Assembly (NCBI GenBank): GCA_030607835.1
Contig: JAUWJE010000096.1
Coordinates: 1 to 7,076 of the forward strand
Length of the DNA stretch: 7,076 bases
Source: Candidatus Fermentibacterota bacterium
Lineage (GTDB): Bacteria; Fermentibacterota; Fermentibacteria; Fermentibacterales; JCC-6
Direction of reading: 5' to 3'
Positions 1 through 5,582 of this stretch are shown in pieces (the first letter of the stretch is position 1; every line of letters begins with the position of its first letter). Position numbers and translations under genes: made by a program. The notes under the pieces are model-generated. The model made no database searches. It was given only the letters and a program-made list of their open reading frames with translations, and was not told the origin of the DNA.

Positions 1-56
1 ACGGCTGTATGGCCCGTATGTATGCCATCAAAACTGCCGATTGCTAGTGTATTCAT
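1..56 (-). CDS. ribF: RibF, bifunctional riboflavin kinase / FAD synthetase (5' fragment only)
   Basis: Only the first 18 codons are inside the window; the rest lies beyond the left edge. The translation reads MNTLAIGSFDGIHTGHTA. It carries the IG-x-FDG-x-H-x-GH nucleotidyltransferase signature that opens RibF proteins, which phosphorylate riboflavin to FMN and adenylate it to FAD. Position supports the call, because ribF follows truB in many bacteria. The ATG is 4 nt after the truB TGA. The only SD-like sequence, GAGGAG, overlaps the truB stop and directly abuts the ATG with no spacer, so initiation may depend on translational coupling to truB. No in-frame ATG, GTG or TTG lies in the few codons just upstream that I checked; an ATT there is a less likely start. 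The kinase domain cannot be seen. Start confidence is moderate; family confidence is good for so short a piece. Confidence 0.82.
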   Translation of the reverse strand, partial: MNTLAIGSFDGIHTGHTA

Positions 57-60
57 CTCC

Positions 61-921
61 TCAATCCGCGATAAATACGCAGAGTGGTCTTAATGAAGAG
101 CCATCCCCATCTGACATTGCCACCAGTCTGCCCTGTTCATCAAGTAGAACCACTGTGCCTGTAAGCTTACTCTCAATTTTTGCTCCATGTGATACAAGCC
201 GCTTATCTGAATCGCTCAGAATCACGCTCTCGTATGCATCGAGAAGATCGGTCATTTCCAGCAGTGACTCAGGATTATCCGGTTCACGGGATGACCTCTC
301 TATGCCAAAGCTCCCGATGGAAAGCCTCCTGATTCCGAACGAAACACCTCCGACATCAAGATCATGACCGATATCCCTTGCCAGGGCTCTGATATAGGTC
401 CCTGAACTTACGGTGACTGCAAGGTATGCTTTGCTGTTTTCATACTTCATCAGCTTCCAGTCAGTTACGCTTACTTTCTTCAACGGTGTATCTGGAAGCA
501 GGCCTTTCCTTGCTGTTTTATAAGCTCTGATACCATCTACTTTCACAGCGGAATAACTTGGCACTTTCTGGATGATGCTTCCAGTGTATGATTCAAGAAC
601 CCTCTGAATATCTTTCCGCTTTATATGCCCTGCGGATCTTCTTTCAAGAATTTTCCCGGTACTATCATCCGTATCTGTTCTAATGCCGAACTCTATTCCG
701 AAGCTGTATCGCTTCTCGCTGGATGTAATGAACCTGGATAATCTTGTGGCTTTCCCCAGAAGTACTATCAGAAGCCCGGTAGCATCAGGATCGAGAGTTC
801 CAGCGTGCCCGTACTTGCTGAAACCCCAGGCTTTAGCCACTGATTCCGTTGCCATCCTTGATGTGATTCCGCTTGATTTATCCAGCAGATATGCTGCACC
901 GCACATGTCAGAGAATGTCAA
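61..921 (-). CDS. truB: TruB, tRNA pseudouridine-55 synthase
   Basis: A 286-residue cytoplasmic enzyme that isomerises U55 to pseudouridine in the T-arm of tRNAs. The catalytic motif GHAGTLDPDATG spans residues 38-49, with the nucleophilic Asp at 44. The active-site Tyr is in KRY at 70-72, the family motif YSAVKVDGIRAY is at 123-134, and the S-G-TYIR-x-LARD motif is at 173-183, with its Arg at 178. Residues from about 225 to 286 form a short divergent C-terminal region in the position of the usual PUA-like domain. Length is within the family range (E. coli about 314). The start is a TTG whose last two bases overlap the rbfA TGA (TTGA junction), suggesting translational coupling. An AGGA lies about 13 nt upstream, which is far. 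An ATG at residue 6 is an alternative, but it has no SD and would leave only four residues before the YLLDK motif. It sits between rbfA and ribF in the same operon. All catalytic residues I can place are present. Confidence 0.95.
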   Translation of the reverse strand: MTFSDMCGAAYLLDKSSGITSRMATESVAKAWGFSKYGHAGTLDPDATGLLIVLLGKATRLSRFITSSEKRYSFGIEFGIRTDTDDSTGKILERRSAGHIKRKDIQRVLESYTGSIIQKVPSYSAVKVDGIRAYKTARKGLLPDTPLKKVSVTDWKLMKYENSKAYLAVTVSSGTYIRALARDIGHDLDVGGVSFGIRRLSIGSFGIERSSREPDNPESLLEMTDLLDAYESVILSDSDKRLVSHGAKIESKLTGTVVLLDEQGRLVAMSDGDGSSLRPLCVFIAD

Positions 922-1262
922 TCGTTATCCAGATTCCTCATGATGCCGAGTACTCTGTCTCCGTCTTTTCCAGATGAATCGTGCACGAAAGACAGAACTG
1001 GAACAGTTCGCATCCTGATTCCATCCGCCAGCTTGGATCTGAGAAATCCAGCAGCTGATTTCATTGCCGCGCAGGCATCTTCAGAATCAGATTCTGAACC
1101 GGTTGTTTCGAAAAACACTGTAGCATGTGATCCATCTCGAGCAAGTTTCACTCTAGTTATCAGTATATTCTGGAGTCTATCGTCAGAAACATCTCGAATA
1201 ATTATTTCCTCGAGTATCTTGCGGATATCACCGGAGAGCCTGCTTATTTTTCTCTCGTCCAT
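918..1262 (-). CDS. rbfA: RbfA, 30S ribosome-binding factor A
   Basis: A 114-residue single-domain KH-type assembly factor that binds the immature 30S subunit near the 5' end of 16S rRNA. It is needed for late maturation, notably at low temperature in E. coli. Family features visible are the N-terminal helix with RKILEEIIIRDVSDDRL (14-30), the strand LITRVKLARDGSHATVFF (34-51), the SAAGFLRSKL segment (69-78) containing the A-x-G-type interrupted helix typical of RbfA, and the final strand PVLSFVHDSS (88-97). Length is typical (about 100-130). The start is ATG with a good SD: AGGAAG at 1267-1272, 4 nt from the ATG. It lies 15 nt downstream of infB, and its stop overlaps the truB TTG. Co-transcription with infB and nusA is conserved in bacteria. 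The Ser/Asp/Glu-rich loop GSESDSED (55-62) is an ordinary variable region. Confidence 0.95.
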   Translation of the reverse strand: MDERKISRLSGDIRKILEEIIIRDVSDDRLQNILITRVKLARDGSHATVFFETTGSESDSEDACAAMKSAAGFLRSKLADGIRMRTVPVLSFVHDSSGKDGDRVLGIMRNLDND

Positions 1263-1277
1263 TTAACTTCCTGCCAA

Positions 1278-3425
1278 TCAGAGTTCCCGTGAGATCGATA
1301 CTATCTCGAATGCCTCGATAACATCGTCAACTTTGATATCATTGTATCCCGAAAGACCAATACCACATTCAAAACCTGATTTAACCTCTTTGCGATCTTC
1401 CTTGAATCGCTTCAGAGAACTGATACTGCCTGACCATATATCCACGCCATTCCTGACTAACCGCACACGCGCATTTCTTCTGATAATACCGTTGACAACG
1501 TATGATCCGGCAATAACACCGATTTTGGGTACTTTGAAGAGATCTCTGACTTCCGCTGAACCAAGAAATTCTTCTTTCTGTTCAGGTTTAAGAAGACCTG
1601 AGAGAGCCCTGGTTACAGTCTCCTCCACCTGATGAATCACACTGAATATGGCAATCTCAATATCCAGTGCTGAGGCTTCTTCCCGCGCCCTTGCATCCGG
1701 ACGGACTCTGAAGCCGATTATCACTGCATTTGAGGCTGCTGCAAGATTGACATCATTCCCTGATATTCCGCCTGCACCGCTTCTAATGACGTTAACAGAT
1801 ACTTCGTCGTTGCCAAGTTTGCTAAGAGTATCGACTATGGCTTCTGCTGTCCCCTGAACGTCTGCTTTGATAATCAGATTGAGCACACCCTCAGTATCAC
1901 CGGATTTCTGCCAGAAATCCTCAAGTGAAACCATTCTGCCTGCATGAAGCTCCCTTTCACGCTGAACCAGCTGACGTATTCGAGTGACTTTCTTTGCCTC
2001 ATGTTCGGAATCAACTACTACAAACGATTCTCCTGCGTCAGGGACAAATGAACAGCCTAGAATCTGTACAGGATCCCCTGGGCCGGCTTCTTCAAGCTCA
2101 TTTTTGTTTTCATCATACATAGCCCGGACTCTGCCGCTGAAGCGCCCGGTTACAAAATAATCCTCAAGCCTGAGCGTGCCGTCCTGAACGATAATATTGA
2201 TAACAGTTCCACTGCGGGGATCAATCTCACCTTCCAGGACTGTACCTTTAGCAGGCCTGTCAGGGCATGCGGCCAGTTCAAGCACATCTGCCTGAAGCAT
2301 CAACTTTTCCAGCAGATCATCAATATTCTCACCTGTGATTGAAGAAACCTCGGAACAGAGAATGTCCCCGCCCCAGTCTTCAACAAGTATGTTGTGAGAA
2401 GCGAGATCATTCTTAATGAAATCAGTATTCGCTGTTGGCAGATCAATCTTGGTTATTGCCACAACAATGGGAACTCCGGCAGCTCTTGCATGATCAATGG
2501 CTTCTTGTGTCTGAGGCATGACCCGGCTGTCGGCGGCAATTACAAGTACTACGATATCAGTCACCCGCGCGCCCCTGGTCCTCATGGCTGTGAAGGCCTC
2601 ATGTCCTGGTGTGTCGATAAATGTAATCTTTCGATCATCAGCAAGACTTGTGATATACGCACCAATGTGCTGTGTAATTCCACCGGACTCCGTTGAAAGA
2701 ACATTTGTGGATCTTATTCTGTCCAGAAGTGCTGTCTTGCCATGGTCAACATGCCCCATAACAGTAATAATCGGTGATCTGGGCACTTCAATTCCATCTG
2801 CGCTTATGCGCCTCTCTTCAATCTCTTCCGCGCCATAACTTTCTACTATTTCCACTTCGAACCCGAACTCATCTGCCACAAGCGTAACAGTCTCAACATC
2901 AAGTCTCTGATTTGCTGTAGCCATAACTCCGAGTTCCATGAATTTGCCGATAACCTTACTGAGAGGAAGACCTATCAATTCGGCCAGTTCAGAAGGGCTT
3001 GTGTACTCGGTTATTCGTATCAGCAAGGCTTCCTCTGACGCGGCATCCTCAGTTATCTGGCGTTCCTGCTTCTCCTCTTTGTATTTCTTTCTTTTCTTCT
3101 GCCTTGCTTTCCCTGTGCCTGAGTCAATCTTCGCGAGAGTATCACGCACTGTCTTTACTGCTTCTGCAGTTATGCGAGGTTTACGTCTTTTTTTCTTCTT
3201 GCGTTTCTTCAAAGCGGTTTTTGAACGAGCTGCGATTTTTTCCTTTTCAAATCTGAGTCGTACTTTTTTAACATCCTCAGGAGACATTGAACTCATATGA
3301 CTCTTTGCAGATACTTTCATCTCTTCAAGAACCTTCAGGAGGGCTTCACTTGACAGGTTAAGTTCCCTGGCCAGTTCATACACTCTCATCTTATTCCCGG
3401 TGGTATTCTCAGCCAAGGGGATCAC
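1278..3425 (-). CDS. infB: Translation initiation factor IF-2
   Basis: GTPase that places fMet-tRNA on the 30S subunit and promotes subunit joining. It has 715 residues from the GTG start at 3425. Visible domains are a first IF2_N domain (13-64, MRVYELARELN...), a very basic linker rich in Lys/Arg (65-122), and a second IF2_N-like domain (133-195). The G domain follows with G1 GHVDHGKT (224-231), G2 GGITQHIGAY (248-257), G3 DTPGH (271-275) and G4 TKID (325-328). G4 has Thr where NKID is usual, and the G5 position reads SSI (361-363) instead of SA[KL]. After it come domain II (about 393-472), domain III (about 500-600) and the C2 fMet-tRNA-binding domain (about 605-715) ending in the family motif GYNDIKVDDVIEAFE. 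The start is uncertain. GTG 3425 has GGAAG 3 nt upstream, whereas an in-frame ATG at 3389 (residue 13) begins exactly at the conserved domain with only a weak GGGAA upstream. The 107-nt gap to nusA is AT-rich. It holds TTGTCA (3473-3478) and TATATA (3462-3467), but these are not promoter-spaced, and I saw no terminator. Confidence 0.96.
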   Translation of the reverse strand: MIPLAENTTGNKMRVYELARELNLSSEALLKVLEEMKVSAKSHMSSMSPEDVKKVRLRFEKEKIAARSKTALKKRKKKKRRKPRITAEAVKTVRDTLAKIDSGTGKARQKKRKKYKEEKQERQITEDAASEEALLIRITEYTSPSELAELIGLPLSKVIGKFMELGVMATANQRLDVETVTLVADEFGFEVEIVESYGAEEIEERRISADGIEVPRSPIITVMGHVDHGKTALLDRIRSTNVLSTESGGITQHIGAYITSLADDRKITFIDTPGHEAFTAMRTRGARVTDIVVLVIAADSRVMPQTQEAIDHARAAGVPIVVAITKIDLPTANTDFIKNDLASHNILVEDWGGDILCSEVSSITGENIDDLLEKLMLQADVLELAACPDRPAKGTVLEGEIDPRSGTVINIIVQDGTLRLEDYFVTGRFSGRVRAMYDENKNELEEAGPGDPVQILGCSFVPDAGESFVVVDSEHEAKKVTRIRQLVQRERELHAGRMVSLEDFWQKSGDTEGVLNLIIKADVQGTAEAIVDTLSKLGNDEVSVNVIRSGAGGISGNDVNLAAASNAVIIGFRVRPDARAREEASALDIEIAIFSVIHQVEETVTRALSGLLKPEQKEEFLGSAEVRDLFKVPKIGVIAGSYVVNGIIRRNARVRLVRNGVDIWSGSISSLKRFKEDRKEVKSGFECGIGLSGYNDIKVDDVIEAFEIVSISREL

Positions 3426-3532
3426 CCGCTTCCATCATTAATCATTAAAACTCAAATTCCTTATATATGGATTGACAATAATATTTTGCGATCCATTGAA
3501 TCTGTCCGTATCCGTAACGAATCCTCAGACTA

Positions 3533-4930
3533 TTACTCTTCAATATCTTTCTCAACTTCTTCTGTTATATCATCAACGAGTTCTTTTTCAGCTTCAAGAA
3601 TCTCACTCTTCTCTTTTTCAAGTTTCACGAATTCCTGTCTCTCCGAAACCATCTTTTTCGCTTCTTTCAGCATGGTTTTCAGCTTGACCGGACCAACTCC
3701 CTCGACTTCGAGTATCCTTTTATCAACACCTTCGATAAGCCTTACTGCGGAATCAAAGCCGGCCCTTGTCAATCTCTCCGCAAGTTTGACATTCACACTT
3801 TTGAGTTCCAGGATATCGATTATGAGCATGTCATCCCAGCGCTTCCGCTCTTCCCACAACGATTTTTCCTCAATCTCGATCCTGTAACCCACAAGCTGAC
3901 CTGCAAGCCGGACATTGTGACCACCCTTGCCTTTAGCTCTGCCAACCTCATCATCAGGAACTGTAGCAATCATTATTGTTTCATCTACGCCAGTATCTTC
4001 ATTGACCTGATTTCTCATCTCGACTCGAAGAACAGTCGCCGGCAGGAGCGCGTTTGTAACAAGTAATTTTTTATCAATCGTCCACGGGATGATGTCAATA
4101 CGTTCACCGTTCAATTCGCGCATAACAGATTGTACTCTCATCCCCTTCATCCCTACAAAGGTACCTACTGCATCAACTCTGATATCATTGCTCGTAACAG
4201 CAATTTTCGTTCGAACTCCGGCTTCTCGTGCGATTACTTTGATCTCAGCAATACCTTCATCAATCTCCGGAGCTTCTCGCTCAAATAATCTTCTGATAAG
4301 CAGCGGTGTTGCTCTTGATAGAACAAGCTGAGGCTCGCTGCTTTCCGGACTTTGTACTTCTACCAGAACAGGGAGAACTGTATCTCCGTGTTCAAAGCGC
4401 TCACCTCTGGCTCTTTCATCTGGTGGAATCACAGCTTCTATCTGTCCAGCAACGCGAACATTTACTCTGTTTCTGTAAACCTGCTGCACAACGCATCTTG
4501 GAATCAGCTGTCCAATACGGCCAGAATACTCTTTGTACACCTGTTCCCGCTCGGCTGAGCGTTCGAGTGTGTGGAATTGCTGTCTGAAAATGTTGACGGC
4601 GGATCGACTGAAAATATTGAAATCTACCGGCACATCAACCGTATCACCCTGTTCAGCATCTGGATTGTATTTTCTTGCCTTCCTTCGAGTGATCTGTAGA
4701 TGCGCTTCGCTCGCCTCGACTTCCTTCACTACAACTTTCAGGGCAACAACATTAATATCACCTGATCTCTGATTCCAGGTTACACTGATATTCTGAGGAG
4801 AACCGTATTCCAGCTCTGTGGCTTCAACAAGAGCTCTTTTCAACCATTCCAGCAGGAGTTCCTGGTTTGCTCCTCTGCTTTCCCTGATCACTGCGGCCAG
4901 TGCTTCAATTCTCTGGTAGTTATCTGGCAC
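3533..4930 (-). CDS. nusA: NusA, transcription elongation/termination/antitermination factor
   Basis: A 465-residue RNA polymerase-binding factor that modulates pausing, intrinsic termination and antitermination. Domains in order are the N-terminal RNAP-binding domain (1 to about 130, including SRSAVNIFRQQFHTLERSAERE), S1 (about 136-206, ending LVLSRATP) and the connecting motif FEREAPEIDEGIAEIK (216-231). KH1 (about 232-300) carries VGMKG around the GxxG at 260-263 and then RVQSVMRELNGERIDIIPW. KH2 (about 305-355) carries VPDDEVGRAKGKGGHNVRLAG with GxxG at 334-337. A helix-hairpin-helix segment (about 383-428, EGVGPVKL) precedes an acidic Glu/Lys-rich tail (430-465) that is probably helical. 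It has one C-terminal HhH repeat rather than the two acidic repeats of E. coli NusA, so it is shorter than the roughly 495 residues there. The start is GTG with a strong SD, AAGGAG at 4937-4942, 6 nt away. It lies 33 nt after rimP. In E. coli, NusA represses its own operon, which is relevant to the leader hairpin upstream of rimP. Confidence 0.96.
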   Translation of the reverse strand: MPDNYQRIEALAAVIRESRGANQELLLEWLKRALVEATELEYGSPQNISVTWNQRSGDINVVALKVVVKEVEASEAHLQITRRKARKYNPDAEQGDTVDVPVDFNIFSRSAVNIFRQQFHTLERSAEREQVYKEYSGRIGQLIPRCVVQQVYRNRVNVRVAGQIEAVIPPDERARGERFEHGDTVLPVLVEVQSPESSEPQLVLSRATPLLIRRLFEREAPEIDEGIAEIKVIAREAGVRTKIAVTSNDIRVDAVGTFVGMKGMRVQSVMRELNGERIDIIPWTIDKKLLVTNALLPATVLRVEMRNQVNEDTGVDETIMIATVPDDEVGRAKGKGGHNVRLAGQLVGYRIEIEEKSLWEERKRWDDMLIIDILELKSVNVKLAERLTRAGFDSAVRLIEGVDKRILEVEGVGPVKLKTMLKEAKKMVSERQEFVKLEKEKSEILEAEKELVDDITEEVEKDIEE

Positions 4931-4963
4931 TATTATCTCCTTGCTCTCTTCTCAAATGTATTG

Positions 4964-5389
4964 CTATTCCAGTACCTCAAGAGCCTTCCTGATTGCATCA
5001 ACAGGTACTTCTCTTCCGCTTCTGAAAGTCAGCACTCCAGCATCGTAATGCTCAAGCCAGTCAACAATTACGTCATCGTCCAATTCGACACACAACTTCC
5101 TGTCGATTGTTCGCTTCCAGTCAACTTCTGTATGAAGAAGTCTTCCCACACCCGGAGAACTGACTTCAATTCGGTAATTTTCACCTTTCAGAAGCATATC
5201 CGTGTCTATTGCATCCCTGACTTTCCTTGATAATTTCGCGCATTGGCCAACATTCACACGTCCCGGGCAATCAACAAGAATTCTGATTAAATGGCTTCTA
5301 CCAACTTTAGTCAGTGTCAGATCCACAAGCATAAGTTCTTCCCCGGCAACCAAATCTTTAAGAATCTCATCAAGATTCGTAATTTCCAT
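4964..5389 (-). CDS. rimP: RimP, 30S ribosome maturation factor
   Basis: A 141-residue cytoplasmic factor needed for early 30S assembly, first gene of the nusA operon in most bacteria. Family features visible are the strand LMLVDLTLTKVGRSHLIRILVD (19-40), which is the usual ELVDVE...LRV.ID core, then CAKLSRKVRDAID (50-62) corresponding to C..vSr.....LD, and NYRIEVSSPG (71-80) matching Y.LEVSSPG. A C-terminal SH3-like domain (about 90-141) follows. The near-invariant SSPGLDRPL is here SSPGVGRLL (77-85). The protein is at the short end of the family (usually 150 or more), mainly because the N-terminal helix is trimmed. The start is ATG with GGGAG at 5395-5399, 5 nt upstream. The SD region GGCGGGAG begins about 6 nt beyond the U-tract of a terminator hairpin, so expression requires read-through of, or escape from, that hairpin. 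Identity is secure from sequence plus gene order. Confidence 0.93.
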   Translation of the reverse strand: MEITNLDEILKDLVAGEELMLVDLTLTKVGRSHLIRILVDCPGRVNVGQCAKLSRKVRDAIDTDMLLKGENYRIEVSSPGVGRLLHTEVDWKRTIDRKLCVELDDDVIVDWLEHYDAGVLTFRSGREVPVDAIRKALEVLE

Positions 5390-5394
5390 TTATA

Positions 5395-5402
5395 CTCCCG
5401 CC
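5395..5402 (-). promoter_or_regulatory. rimP Shine-Dalgarno region, complementary to the terminator's 3' arm
   Basis: The ribosome-binding region reads GGCGGGAG, ending 5 nt from the rimP ATG. Its GGCGG (5398-5402) repeats the GGCGG of the terminator's ascending arm (5432-5436). The descending CCGCC (5421-5425) can therefore pair with either copy. Five G-C pairs plus a possible G-U with an 18-nt loop would mask the SD. The complementarity is directly visible; a regulatory role is inference. Confidence 0.55.
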
Positions 5403-5408
5403 ACACAT

Positions 5409-5440
5409 AAAAAAATAAAAGGCGGATGAAACCGCCTTTT
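5409..5440 (-). terminator. Intrinsic terminator / possible attenuator in front of rimP
   Basis: On the minus strand a perfect 9-bp stem (AAAAGGCGG at 5432-5440 with CCGCCTTTT at 5417-5425, 6-nt loop) runs into TTTTATTTTTTT (5409-5420). This is a classic rho-independent terminator for minus-strand transcription. On the plus strand the A-rich flank becomes an upstream A-tract and only TTTT follows, so plus-strand termination would be weak. It lies about 143 nt beyond the stop of the TPR gene and about 20 nt before the rimP ATG. It can end the TPR transcript. No promoter fits between it and rimP, so any transcript that serves rimP must also pass through it. That makes attenuation a reasonable reading. 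Confidence 0.85.
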
Positions 5441-5455
5441 GAATCCACAGATTCA
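5440..5455 (-). other. Short hairpin abutting the terminator
   Basis: TGAATC-CACA-GATTCA on the plus strand is a perfect 6-bp stem with a 4-nt loop. It shares one base with the terminator stem, so in RNA the two would compete at their junction or stack end to end. It is a weak stem on its own. It is recorded as possible leader structure. Confidence 0.35.
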
Positions 5456-5476
5456 TAAGCGAGAACTTAATAGCTA

Positions 5477-5505
5477 AATCTAGCTTGGATATACATCTGT
5501 GGCAA
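5477..5505 (-). promoter_or_regulatory. Candidate sigma70-type promoter for the rimP-nusA-infB operon
   Basis: On the minus strand TTGCCA (5500-5505; 5 of 6 matches to TTGACA) is followed after exactly 17 nt by TAGATT (5477-5482; 4 of 6 to TATAAT). Transcription would start near 5470, giving a leader of about 80 nt that includes the short hairpin and the terminator. The -10 lies within a small palindrome, AGCTA-N4-TAGCT (5472-5485), which could be chance or an operator. The sequence match is moderate and no other evidence is available. Confidence 0.45.
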
Positions 5506-5517
5506 GTAGGGTCATTT

Positions 5518-5576
5518 TAGGGTCAGGTCTTGAATTAAAGCATTTATTACTATCTTATATTCAAGACCTGACCCTA
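5518..5576. repeat. 18-bp inverted repeat element, MITE- or REP-like
   Basis: TAGGGTCAGGTCTTGAAT (5518-5535) recurs as its exact reverse complement at 5559-5576, around an AT-rich 23-nt centre, 59 bp in all. An extra direct copy of TAGGGTCA lies just outside at 5507-5514. There is no U-tract on either strand, so it is not a standard terminator. It starts 6 nt past the stop codon of the TPR gene. From memory, arms of the GGGTCAGGTCTTGAAT type occur as dispersed repeats and beside Y1/REP-associated tyrosine transposases in several bacteria; I could not verify this. No transposase is present here, so it would be a non-autonomous copy. It could form a stable hairpin that protects the 3' end of the TPR mRNA. 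Confidence 0.75.
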
Positions 5577-5582
5577 TAAGCT

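Noticed and set aside
2394..3300. Several plus-strand open frames of 85-120 codons opposite infB
   Set aside because: They are antisense to the conserved IF-2 coding sequence, overlap one another and show no recognisable domain. The Lys/Arg-rich linker alone explains the long Phe/Leu/Ser-rich antisense frames.
3426..3532. Promoter in the nusA-infB gap (TTGTCA near TATATA)
   Set aside because: The two boxes are only 5 nt apart. At 17 nt from each, the partner hexamer is poor (TTGAGT or CGCAAA). The region is simply AT-rich.
3486..3887. Plus-strand 133-codon Ser/Phe-rich open frame opposite the nusA 3' end
   Set aside because: It is the shadow of the acidic Glu/Lys-rich NusA tail (GAA/GAG read as TTC/CTC/TCT). 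It has no homology signal.
5370..5456. A 28-codon minus-strand leader ORF (ATG at 5456) that runs through the terminator and overlaps the rimP start in another frame
   Set aside because: There is no Shine-Dalgarno before its ATG, and its composition simply follows the hairpin and U-tract. It lacks runs of a regulatory amino acid typical of leader peptides.
5426..5456. Possible antiterminator pairing of ATGAA (5452-5456) with TTCAT in the terminator loop (5426-5430)
   Set aside because: Only 5 AT-rich pairs that cannot be extended in either direction; too weak to compete with the 9-bp terminator stem.
5518..5576. The inverted repeat as the intrinsic terminator of the TPR gene
   Set aside because: Stem-loop potential is good, but neither arm is followed by a T-run, and the loop is long. 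The hairpin at 5409-5440 is the better terminator.
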